Positions 11,214 to 20,835 of a DNA stretch of 64,000 nucleotides are shown one piece after another. Location of the stretch: contig JBCNJP010000007.1 in NCBI GenBank assembly GCA_039602395.1, forward strand, positions 119,446,957 to 119,510,956. The letters are read 5' to 3'. Below the pieces are notes generated by a model that did no database searches, was not told the origin of the DNA, and saw only the letters and a list, made by a program, of their open reading frames with translations. Every line of letters starts with the position of its first letter. Position 1 is the first letter of the stretch. The position numbers and the translations under genes were made by a program. This stretch comes from Deinandra increscens subsp. villosa. Lineage: Eukaryota; Streptophyta; Magnoliopsida; Asterales; Asteraceae.

Positions 11214-12658
11214 AAATAAAATTAGAGAGCAAATTATATTTTAGGTTTTTTTTTCATAAATTAATTACAAAAATTTCAGTTTTCATGCTTAAGCTATGAC
11301 AATGTTGTTAGTGCAGTGAGACGGTGGCGGCGGTGATGATGTTCTTGAGGTGGAGAGACTAGGGAGAGAGAGAGTAGAAAGAGAGAGAGCAATGGTCGAA
11401 GGTGGTGGTTAGCGCCCCGCGATGGTGGAGGTGGTGCTTGAATTTGAGGCTGCTTTAGGGATTGAAAGAAAGGTGTGGTATATATACTAAGCATAATCAG
11501 TCTCCTAATTATAAACTACTAGTTAGTGTCCCGGGTAAATACCCGAGGCTGTGATATAAAAAAAAATTAAATGAATTAAAAAGATGAAAGTTTTTTTTTC
11601 TAACTATTAAACGAATGATCGAATTGGAGTTTAAGTTCATCAATGGTGTGTTTAGAAAGTCGCGACTTTGTTTTTTGATTCGCTCACCATCATTCGTTGA
11701 TCGAAACCTAAGCAATATGGATCTAGTTTTGTTAGGTTTTCTTTCACGAATTCAAAGCAATTTACAGATCAATTTTTCATTGAGAAATGAAGAAGATATG
11801 ATGAATCAAAGTTATGGTATTGTAAAACAAATATGGATAATTTTGTATGGAAATTTAATTTTTTTGATTTTTAATTATAAGATATTTCCTTTTTGTAAAT
11901 ACCATTTATTTTTTTAATTCAAAAATCTACAAAAATGACACATAAGCTAATCCTAGGTGGCACACCTTAAATTGTGTCACCTACACATTAAAAACTTGTG
12001 TTTATTATATAGTATAGATAGATATAGATAGATAGATTACATAATTGGTTAGTTAAAAAATAGGGGTATTTTGATCCTTAAAAAATATAACAAAATAATT
12101 CAAACAACGATTTCGTAACTAATTGTTATAAAAATGAAACCCTAACATGCAAAATGGTGATTTTGAAAATTTTATACGAAAAACATTATCCGACTGAAAT
12201 CACATAAGCAAAAAGCAAAAGTGAAGTTAACTCTTTTAACATATAATATACCTTATCTAATTTGTATTTGTAATATGGATTTCTATTTAAAGTTTTTATT
12301 TTCTTTTGATTTTGTTTATATTAGGAAAGAAAAAATCACTTATGAAATTGATTTACAGCTTCAATCATTTATGTTTAAAAAGAACATAAAAAGGAAATTA
12401 GTCATTCTTTATATTAGTCTTAATTTTTATTGTTTGTAGCGTACTACATTTTTTAGCCCAACATCCATTTCTCTACGTGAGAGGTATTTGTCCTTTTGAT
12501 ATGGGTGAGTATGGGTTTACTCAAACTGGTAAAAGGAGTAACTGGCTAGGTTAATTGTCTAAGCAAACGGAAAGAGGGTTTGGTTTGGTTCGGTTCCTCG
12601 GTTTTCACGGAATTTCTTATACAAAGTTACTATGGCTTCAGAACTAAGTTAATTGTCT
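11214..12658. other. Intergenic DNA, no supported gene
   Basis: A stretch at 11300-11480 is rich in GGTGG/GAGAGAG (CCACC and CTCTC on the other strand) and yields proline/serine-rich nonsense frames. A boundary-like phrase ACTAGTTAGTGTCCCGGG at 11518 and GATAGATATAGATAGATAGA at 12015 may be transposon edges but could not be paired. A plus-strand frame at 11615-11917 has no recognisable similarity. Confidence 0.4.
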
Positions 12659-14063
12659 AACCTACTCGCACTTCAAGAAAGAAAACAACATTTTATACCT
12701 CCCAAGAGTCAGGAAAGACAACAATTGAGTTTTAGAGCATCAGACTAAGAACGTTAAGAGTATGAATTTCAAGGGTTTAATATGAACATACCTTACGCAG
12801 ATAATTGAATTTTGTTTCTGTAAAACAGCTTCTTCTATTTATAAACAGGTAGCTAGATAGAACCAAAGAGTTAGAAGTTCAATCAAATCTCGAATTGGTT
12901 GTATTGCTAAGAAACATAAACATAGGAGTGGGAGAATCCAACCTTGGATTACATCAATTTCGCATCTGTCATGAGAAACTATCGTTGACGGCGACCTCTA
13001 TTTTCTAATTCAGTTTTCCAGGAAGCCGCCAACTATTGCAGAGCATCTTAACGCGTTAATATGAGTGGGTGCTATTCGTCCTCATTATCCTTTTTTGTTT
13101 CTATGTGGTGCAAAATTTTAAATTATTAAACATGTTAGTTGGCTTTTGGTGGGGTTCTTATAAGAGGGACACTCCTTTTTTTCTTTTGGAATTAAACTAT
13201 TTCAGTACGTGAATGATAGATGTATCCTTCAACGTGTAGTAGGGGTGTAAGCAATAGTACTCACATATAAATCTACCTTTCACCCCTGAAAAACAGTAAC
13301 TCCAGTTTACAGTCTGAGAGATTAGAGATGATAGGTTAAGTTTGAAAGTTGTATAATTTTACCCCTCAGAAATATTTTGTATGAATGTGATGGGGTGAAA
13401 TTGCGTTGCTACATATGGTGTGTTTGATCATCGTAGCTCATCAATCGAAGCTAATTTCTATAAATCTGGAAGTTGAGATTTTGTGTGGATTTTGACTTTG
13501 ACTATGCTATCTTTCAAATTAGGGTTCCCCACTCATTAGACTGGAACATACTTTTTGATAATTTGGTTGAATTCTTACGGTTTGAGTTGTTTGTTGTACC
13601 ATCTTACTACTACTTTTATAAGTGTGATCCTTGTATAGTTTAGCTATCACTTTGTAAGTTTGTATACATTTAATGTTTATGTTATTCAAATTACTATAAT
13701 GCCTATGTAAAAAAAATCCAATTGTATGAATATGATTCTTTTTTATAATATTAGAATGTTGGAATAAGCTCCACTATATCTACATCCCCTCTTGTATTAT
13801 ATTGAATGGATTTGATATTATCATGTTCTCATTTCAGGGTAAAAGGCAACCCCCTTTTCAGTTACAATTCTAAACAATTAGCATCAAAGTGGCAATTTCT
13901 TCTAATCTCTCATACTGTAAACTGGAGTTACTGTTTTTCAGGGGTGAAGGATAGATCTAAATGTGAGCACTTATGCTTACAACCCTACTATACGTTGAAT
14001 GATAGATCTATCATTCACGTATTGAGATGGTTTAATTCCAAAAAAAAAGGAGTGTCCCTGTTA

Positions 14064-15014
14064 GGGTGATTGTAATGGTCATCCCATGATCCCAAGCCAT
14101 TTTTGGTGTCACCTCATCTTTTTCCACTCCCATGATCCCAAGCCATTTTTACTTGTAATACCTACCTCAGAATCCCATGATCCCAAACACTTTTTTTATA
14201 TATTTTTTTATTCAAGAAAATTAAATAATAACTAAAATAAAATAAAAACTACATTTAAATAAAACAAAATATTAAATTAAAAGTAACAACTTTCATTAAA
14301 AAAGAAAAAATTACAAATTCCTAAAAAATAAAAAATTACCAACTCCTAAAAAATAAAAAATTACCAATTCCTAATATTACTTATTTATATTTTTCGAAGA
14401 GTTTCGCCTTAATTTTATCAACCAAGGCACGAGACGCGTCGTCCAAATCTTTTACCGGTTTAACAACCGTCTCGATCTCACGACACATTTGTTCGCGTTC
14501 CAAAATGTCGAGTTGTTTCTTTCTATCCTCTCGGGCATCTGGTCTTCAAGGTTGAAGCCATCGTGTGAGAAACCGTATTCTTGACCCCAACCGGTTTCTT
14601 GATTGCCAAAAGACGGTACGTAACCGGGTTCATCGAACAAGTTTTGTTGAGAGGTCGGAGTCGGTGGTTCGTTCTCGGGTTGGGTTGGGAAAAGTTATGA
14701 GACATGGTGATTGTGAAGGTTGAGAAAACAAAAGTAATTTGAGTTGGTGTGGGTGAAATGTGTGGAAAAAGTGTGTAAAAAGAGGGTTTAAATAGGTAAA
14801 AAAGGTAAATTTTAAAAAAAAAACGTCAAAAGGACCGTTGGAGGGGGGGGGGGGCACTCCAACAGTCACCTCTCCCATGCATTCCCCCCTCGGTAGCCCA
14901 GTTCAACGGGACGATCCCGAGCCCCGAGTCCCAACCAATTTTCCTGGTGTTCTCGAGGCTTCCGTGAATCCCGAGCTCGGGAGTGATCCCAAACTTGAAC
15001 CTTTACAAACACCC
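14064..15014 (-). mobile_element. Harbinger deletion derivative with TTA target duplication
   Basis: Ends GGGTGATTGTAATGG and (reversed) GGGTGTTTGTAAAGG form the TIR. The 3-bp direct repeat TTA flanks it (14061-14063 and 15015-15017). The opposite arm of the large palindrome preserves the empty site with a single TTA, which proves the insertion. A 10-G run lies near 14844. Confidence 0.92.
14381..14705 (-). pseudogene. Harbinger accessory gene, N- and C-terminal ends joined by deletion
   Basis: On the minus strand the ATG at 14705 starts a serine/asparagine/proline-rich N-terminus. After one frame change this continues into NLFDEPGYVPSF, a segment typical of the N-terminal part of these Myb/SANT-like accessory proteins. 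The sequence then changes frame to the C-terminal coiled segment, ERKKQLDILEREQM-like with REIETVV and ALVDKIKAKLFEKYK, and stops at 14381. The whole DNA-binding middle part is missing. The peptide cannot bind DNA but shows the element derives from a full Harbinger transposon. Confidence 0.75.
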
Positions 15015-15497
15015 TTATAAGAACCCCACCAAAAGCCAACTAACATGTTTAATAATTTAAAATTTTGCACCACATAGAAACAAAAAAGGATAATGAGGAC
15101 GAATAGCACCCACTCATATTAACGCGTTAAGATGCTCTGCAATAGTTGGCGGTTTCCTGGAAAACTGAATTAGAAAATAGAGGTCGCCGTCAACGATAGT
15201 TTCTCACGGCGGATGCAAAATTGACGTAATCCAAGGTTGGATTCTCCCACTCCTATGTTTCTTTGCAATATAACAAATTCAAGATTTGATGAACTTCTAA
15301 CTCTTAATATGTTTTGGTTCTATCTAGCTAGCTAGCTGTTTTAATCGTAGAAGAAGAAGCGGTCGTACTGAAACAAAATCCAATTATCTGCCCAAGGTAT
15401 TTTCATATCAAACCATTGAAATTCATACTCTTAACATTCATAGTCTGATCCTCTAAAACTCGATTGCTGTCGTTCCTGACTCTTGAGGGGGTATAAA

Positions 15498-16219
15498 TAG
15501 AGGTGCAAATCTCAAACCGGTTTGAAAATCAAACCGGTTTGAAAACCAACCGGTTTTCAAACCGGTCAAAATCGGTTTTGACCAAACCGGTTTCCAAACC
15601 GGTTAAACCGAACCGGTTTCAGTCGGTTTGGGGTTTTAGTGAAGAAACCGGTTTTCAAACCGGTTTGGCCCAAACCGGTTTGAAACCGGTTTGGCCCAAA
15701 CCGGTTTGAAACCGGTTTCTTCACATGATTTTAGGAGTTTTTTCTAGCCGTTTGGGGCTGAGTTTAAGCCTAAAAATTGGTATATATACCCCCTTGATGT
15801 GTTATAAACATTACCCCACTTCTCAATCTCTAAAAATACTTTTAAATTAACAAAGATTATCACTCATTCACTAAAAAAATGGCTCGGTGTCCCCCAATTA
15901 TGTACTTTTGTAATCGTTTAGGTGTGAACTTCTTCTCGTTTGTAATGTTTTATGTTTTTTTCAATAAAAAGTATGTTTTTTTGGTTTTTATAAAGTTTTT
16001 TTAAAAAAAATACAAAACCGGTTCAAACCGGTTTGAGTTCCCAAACCGGTTCGGTTTCTAACCGAAACCGGTTTCATCGGTTTCAAGGATTCGTGCTCAA
16101 AACCGGTTTGGTAACCGAACCGGTTTGGCCCCAAACCGGTTTTGACCAAAACCGATTTTGGTCAAAACCGGTTTGAGAACCGAACCGGTTTGGTTTTCAA
16201 ACCGGTTTTTGCACCTCTA
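15498..16219. mobile_element. hAT-type non-autonomous element with ACCGGT-rich subterminal arrays
   Basis: TIRs are TAGAGGTGCAAA on both ends. The 8-bp direct repeat GGTATAAA flanks the element (15490-15497 and 16220-16227), and the other arm of the palindrome shows the empty site. About 13 copies of the self-complementary motif AACCGGTT or close variants lie in the left 220 bp and about 10 in the right 210 bp. A plain AT-rich core of about 290 bp (15725-16012) separates them. In the maize Ac element the transposase binds clustered AAACGG motifs in subterminal DNA, so these arrays are probably the transposase-binding regions. Confidence 0.93.
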
Positions 16220-16258
16220 GGTATAAAATGTTGTTTTCTTGAGGTTCGAGTAGGTAGC

Positions 16259-16819
16259 TGAGACCCACATTCTCGACCCATATCACGACCCGAACCAGTC
16301 CATTCTCTTAAGTCATGTCCACCAGATCTTTAATGCCAAGCCCATCTGCCCCTTAAGCCCACCAGCAAAAACTCATACAAAACAAATACAAAAAATAAGA
16401 AATTAACAAATACAATTAAAAAGGAAAAATGAATTGATACATTTCAACAGAGTCAGTGGCGATAATAGGCACGGGTAAGCGCTACAGATCGAGTCAGATG
16501 TGCTTTTTCACAAAATCAAACGTCCTAGTACCCGGTGAAAGCTTATCAAACGGCCCTTTAACTAGATTCACGTCAAACGTGGAACCATTTGGGTTCTAGT
16601 GTTGCACAATTTGTTCCTGTAGAACTACGCATGAATAAACAAATAGGCAGAATTATACAAACTTTTGATATTAGTTAAAAGTCAAGCTGGAACTGTAGAA
16701 GTTCTAGTTTGTTAACTTGGTATATTAGACACGCACCTAATTGCACACAAGAAGAAAGTAAAAGTTCGATTTCTTTTTCTCTGGAACTTAAAAGTTAAAA
16801 CTATCGACTTTAATTACTA
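16259..16819. other. Intergenic DNA with possible exon remnant
   Basis: On the minus strand near 16610-16500 a short open stretch reads NGSTFDVNLVKGPFDKLSPG and continues about 10 residues. It looks protein-like in composition but I do not recognise it, and stops bracket it. Otherwise no feature. Confidence 0.25.
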
Positions 16820-17665
16820 AAGCCCTTCCGTTTGGACACCGTGTTTTTTTTGAAAGTCACCGGAGGTAATGGGGCGGTTAGGGCAAACCGTCGTGGTTAG
16901 GGTTTCTAGTCCTACCTAATCATTTGACACAGATCACGGTGTCCAATCATTGGTGACGTAACCCCACGGTTAGGCCAAACCGTGGCGGTTTGGGACAATG
17001 TTCCAGAGATTCTCTGACGGTCTCAGTACGATGAATAATCGGACGTGAAGTTAACCCCACGGTTTGGCCAAACCGTGGCGGTTCGCTTTTAGAGAAATTG
17101 TATAACTTGTACAACTTTACTATCGTTAGAGAAATTGTATAAATTTTTTTACAATACTTAATCTATATTTTTTTTGAAAACTTATATGACTAAATAATCG
17201 TTTATATTTTATAAGTTATCTAAAAGTTAGAGAAATTTTATAAACTTTTATACAATACTTAATTTATATTTTTTTAAAAACTTATATGACTATAAGATTG
17301 TTTATATTTTGTAAGTTATTAAAAATGTAAAATATTTTTTTAAACTTTCATACAACACTTAGAAATAAGAAATTAAGAAGTTAGAAGCAAAAGAGAAAAA
17401 AGATGACAAAAAAACTCAAAAAACCTAAATATCACGTTAAGGGCTTACCCCGGTTTTTAGGGTTTCAATGATTGCTCACAGATCCCAAAAATTGTCGTCG
17501 TCAAACCGCGGCGGTTAGGCCAAAACACGGCGGTTACGTTTTAACGATGCGTTTAGTCCGTACCGCGATGGTTTGCCGTGAACATACACCATGGTTTGGC
17601 CAAACCGTGACGGTTTCCTCGGTGTCTAAAAAAAATTGGGGGGTGTCTAAATTAGGCCCCTTACT
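16820..17665. mobile_element. Candidate DNA transposon with repeated GGTTTGGCCAAACCGTGG motifs
   Basis: Both ends carry a GACACC phrase next to a T/A run (TTTGGACACCGTGTTTTTTT at 16831; reversed end ATTTAGACACC). A palindromic motif close to CACGGTTTGGCCAAACCGTG recurs at about 16962-16990, 17050-17075 and 17570-17610, with half-copies near 16870 and 17500-17530. The middle (17090-17400) is AT-rich. This is the organisation of a non-autonomous transposon with subterminal binding sites. No target duplication was confirmed. Confidence 0.5.
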
Positions 17666-17739
17666 AAAAGACCAAAACCTATTTATATGGAAAATTAAAC
17701 TTGCCATGCAAGTTCTATATATATATCCGACCTATTAGT

Positions 17740-17891
17740 AGTAAATATATTGTACATATTTAACTCATGTATTTTAGGATAGTATTGCGGAAATAATCAT
17801 AATTATAGAATAGATCAAACATTGTAATTGTATATAATATGGTGAGATCAATGAAAAACACAACAAGATTTCCATTTTTCATGGTATCATT
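17740..17891 (+). repeat. LTR-like end and primer-binding site of a copia remnant
   Basis: The sequence CCATTTTTCA|TGGTATCATTGTGATCC looks like an LTR end followed by a Met-tRNA type primer-binding site (17881 onward). Upstream DNA (17740-17850) is similar to 33390-33480, which suggests two relics of one LTR family. The LTR start was not found. Confidence 0.45.
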
Positions 17892-17994
17892 GTGATCCTG
17901 GCACCCTAATCTCTACCCTTTCTCCACGCTTTTCTCTTGGCCGGCCGTCATCCCCTCCTCCACAATATTTCGATCATCCTCCTCCCTTACCGAT

Positions 17995-18387
17995 ATGGAT
18001 CCTAAAGCCTTCCCTGTCATCACTGTCACCAACATCAAAAATCACATCCCCATCCCCCTAACCCTTGACGACGACCAATACGTCAATTGGTCGGAGTTGT
18101 TTAAGCTTCACTGCCGTGCGTACGATGTTTCATCTCATCTTTCTCCCCGTCTCCCCGCCCCGGCCACCACTGCCACAGCCGCTGATGCTGCGAAACCCGC
18201 ATCTCCCACTGATGATGAATGGTCTCGTCTGGATGCCATCGTGCTCCAGTGGATTTACGGGACTGTCTTCCAAGATATCCTCCGTATGATCATTAAGGTG
18301 GATAACGCCGATGCATCTGCCTGGAAGTCCGTCAAAGACATTTTCAATGATAATAAGAACACTCGGGCTCTGACTCTATCCGCATAA
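17995..18387 (+). pseudogene. Copia gag N-terminal fragment
   Basis: A 130-codon frame from the ATG at 17995 resembles plant copia gag polyproteins of the UBN2/retrotran-gag class. It has an I.NHIPI.L..D..QYVNWSELFKLHCRAYDV motif (about residues 15-45), an alanine/proline-rich spacer, then W..LDAIVLQWIYGTV (about 75-90) and AW..VKDIF.DNKN.RA (about 110-125). The frame stops at 18387, where intact gag would continue to the zinc knuckle. The sequence then runs into a resistance-gene remnant at about 18560. It encodes no complete protein. Confidence 0.8.
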
Positions 18388-18559
18388 ATTCAAAAAGAAA
18401 TTAATCTAACTTTGACTAAATTACTAACTAGCCCTTTAGCTTTTGATCTCCGCCGCATCACCCCTTTGAGATCACCCTTACCTCCTTGTCGAGCCCTTCA
18501 TGGTTATCCGGTTCCACTTGTGTTGATATTGCTTATGTTTTCACATAGTTGCTACAAGT

Positions 18560-19394
18560 TTAAAGTATTTCAGATATGATGATGTTTTGTAGACACGGTG
18601 TTCTTCATTGTTCTACTTAAATAACAAGAATGTGCATTCATTTTGCCTATTATGTGAAGATTTGTTTTTACTCCTTGCCAGCTTATTTCTTTTCGTTTAT
18701 CTTCCTTCCAGAGGGGTTGACATTTTCTAGTTTTTATATAAGCCAAGTGTTTTGGTGGATTGTTAGTTGTCTTATTATTTCTACAGTATTGATAAAAATT
18801 CCACGTGACAGAATATTATGTAAAGAGATCGTCTAAATTGACTGATACTAGAGAACAAGTAATCACGGGTGACCCATCAATGGAGAAAGAGAAAGAGATA
18901 TTCTCTCCGGCAGAAGGTACTTCTTCTGCATTTTTGTTTCTTAGTAACATTTTTGTTAATAACTAGATTATTTATCTCCGTGTTTCGTGGGGATAATAAG
19001 GCGGGTACAAGAAGCATGTGTATTGTTATAATTCTACGAAAAAAAATATACAAAAAGTTGAGTATGATCGTAACATTACATAAACATTTAAAGTATTGAG
19101 TCTACTAATTAAAATTTATGTTACAGAATTGTACCCATTACACCACCAACTTATGAGTTAAATTTGTTGTACTTAGAAAAAATACAAAAGAAGAAGAAAA
19201 AAACCACTGAGACTACGCGACACACAAAACAGTTGCATTGCTACAACGCTACATAAAGAAAATGAAAATACGAAAGAATGCGTAAGTGTGTTAAAATTAT
19301 GAACTAAACGCTAAAAGTACTGAGTCTCAGGTTTAAAAGTTAAGATACACGATTGTATATGGCCCAATAGACGCATAGCCTGATAGTTTGATAA
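18560..19394 (+). pseudogene. 3-prime remnant of an LRR resistance gene (mini-exon and flanking introns)
   Basis: From about 18600 the sequence is collinear with the DNA following the LRR exon at 27410-28933 (compare 29020-29345), starting at a shared CTTAAATAACAAGAA. The mini-exon is preserved at 18812-18916. It has a CACGTGACAG acceptor, 105 bp of open phase-1 sequence (YYVKRSSKL... to SPAE) and a GTAC donor. The LRR exon itself is gone, replaced upstream by the copia gag fragment. The distal part, 19098-19394, is duplicated at 51153-51452. Confidence 0.75.
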
Positions 19395-19412
19395 AAAAAA
19401 TTAAAATTTCTT

Positions 19413-19414
<2 letters not shown>

Positions 19415-19476
<62 letters not shown>
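19415..19476. repeat. (TA)n(GA)n microsatellite
   Basis: Roughly 18-20 TA units are followed by about 12 GA units, immediately left of a palindromic MITE. Confidence 0.95.
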
Positions 19477-19864
19477 CGTTTGATTAAAATAAGAAGTACT
19501 TTTCCGTAGTAAGAAGTGTAAAAAGTATATGATGTTTGGATATTAATGCATGGTGTTATCATTTAATTGGTTTTTGGTAAACATATGACAATCCTAAAGT
19601 AGAAAACATAATTTTTTTGGATTCCAAACACCATTTATTAAGAATTATCAAAGGGCATTGTGTCATGATATTAATACATTATGTTATCTTTTAATTCTAA
19701 TTTTGATAAACATATAACCTTCCAAAATGGAAAAAAAAACCTTGTAAGGTGTCATGTATTTACCAAATATATAATTAAAACACAATGTCATGCATTAATA
19801 TCTAACATATTATGTACTTTTTACATTTCTTAAGCAATAATGTTTTTTACAATAACCATACCCC
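19477..19864. mobile_element. Palindromic MITE between TA microsatellites
   Basis: The left part AAGAAGTGTAAAAAGTATAT...ATATTAATGCATG is matched in reverse at 19790-19835 (ATTAATATCTAAC..GTACTTTTTACATTTCTT). It has no coding capacity. The element is bordered on both sides by TA-rich simple repeats (19415-19476 and 19865-19911). Confidence 0.7.
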
Positions 19865-19911
19865 ATATATATATGTATGTATATATGTATGTATATATAT
19901 ATATATATATG

Positions 19912-20327
19912 TAGAGAAAGTATAGAGTGCAAACTCTCTATAACCTTAAAAACCCTGTGTTTACATATGTAAAAACGAAAAAAAAATTTGTTTTTTATTT
20001 TTGAGATGGATTCTACATTCAATTTTATTACTTTTGGTGAAAAAAACAAAAAATCGCCTAGTGGATTTTTTTATAAATTTTTTGTTTAAAAAACTTTCCA
20101 TTGTTTACATATGTATTTCACCTAGATATTTTTTTTACATATGTATTTTTCCGAGAACGGAAAAAATATTTATTTTATCGGAATTACAAAAAAAAAACTA
20201 ATCATTCTTTCTTAACCATCTTTTAGATCTGAATTAGAAATATGTTTTAGAACAATGTAATATATTTTTTTTCAACGGGAGGTTAGGGTTTTCACAGTTA
20301 AAGTGAGTTTTCAACGGATCCCTCCTC
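19912..20327. mobile_element. AT-rich MITE-like element with TTACATATGTA motifs, in TA repeats
   Basis: TA repeats border this segment (19865-19911 and 20328-20345). It contains TTACATATGTAA at 19961 and two TTACATATGTAT copies (20105, 20135). It also has the phrase AAAAATCGCCTAGTGGATTTT, shared in similar form with the element at 63236-63662, so the two are probably relatives. Confidence 0.55.
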
Positions 20328-20345
20328 TATATATATGTGTGTATA

Positions 20346-20815
20346 GGTAAAAGATCCGTGTAGACCCCTTATTTTTTGTAGACCCCGTAGACCCCTTATA
20401 AAACTCAATAAAACTCATTAAAACTCACTAAAAATAAAACTCAGTTTTGTTAATTTAGTTTTTTTATTTGCGATAAGCTTTTAAGAACAAAAAAAGACAA
20501 TTAAAAAAAAAGAAAAACAAAAAACATTAAAAATTAAACATTTTAAGACAATTAGTTTAAAACTCAATAAAACTCAGTGTGGGTTTAAAACTCATTATTT
20601 TAAAACTCATTGTCTTAAAATGTTCGATTTTAATGTTTTTTATTTTTTTTTTAATTTATTTATTTATTTTTTTGGTTCTTGAAAGCTTATCGTAATAAAA
20701 AAACCAAATTTACAACACTGAGTTTTATTTTTAGTGAGTTTTATTGAGTTTTATAGGGGTCTACGGGTCTACAAAATTTAAGGGGTCTACACCGGAACCC
20801 TTCCCTATGTGTATA
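20346..20815. mobile_element. Palindromic MITE, GTAGACCCCTT family
   Basis: The element begins GGTAAAAGATCCGTGTAGAC and ends in the inverse (..AAGGGGTCTACACCGGAACCCTTCCC). Arms of about 150-200 bp pair, including AAAACTCACTAAAAATAAAACTCAG against its complement and AAGCTTTTAAGAAC against GTTCTTGAAAGCTT. TA-rich repeats flank it on both sides. No gene. Confidence 0.85.
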
Positions 20816-20835
20816 TATATACACACACAATAGGG

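Larger units (their letters stand above)
12659..16258. repeat. Very large inverted repeat (arms about 680 bp), twice interrupted
   Basis: The left arm (about 12659-13335) begins CCTACTCGCACTTCAAG. It is matched in reverse by the right arm in three pieces: 13880-14063, 15015-15497 and 16220-16258. The pieces rejoin exactly when the Harbinger element at 14064-15014 and the hAT element at 15498-16219 are removed. Arm identity is high, for example GCATCTTAACGCGTTAATATG in both. The central loop of about 500 bp (13340-13830) shows no gene. Arms of this size fit a Mutator-like or foldback transposon. Its own target duplication was not established. Confidence 0.8.

Noticed and set aside
11294..11494. 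Proline/serine/histidine-rich minus-strand frame
   Set aside because: It comes from a GGTGG/GAGAGA low-complexity stretch.
12221..12439. A 72-codon Phe/Leu/Lys-rich frame
   Set aside because: Composition is what AT-rich DNA gives by chance; no motif or gene context.
15503..15709. A 68-codon plus-strand frame in the ACCGGT array
   Set aside because: The repeating peptide is just the translation of the AACCGGTTT repeat of the hAT element, with no sign of selection as protein.
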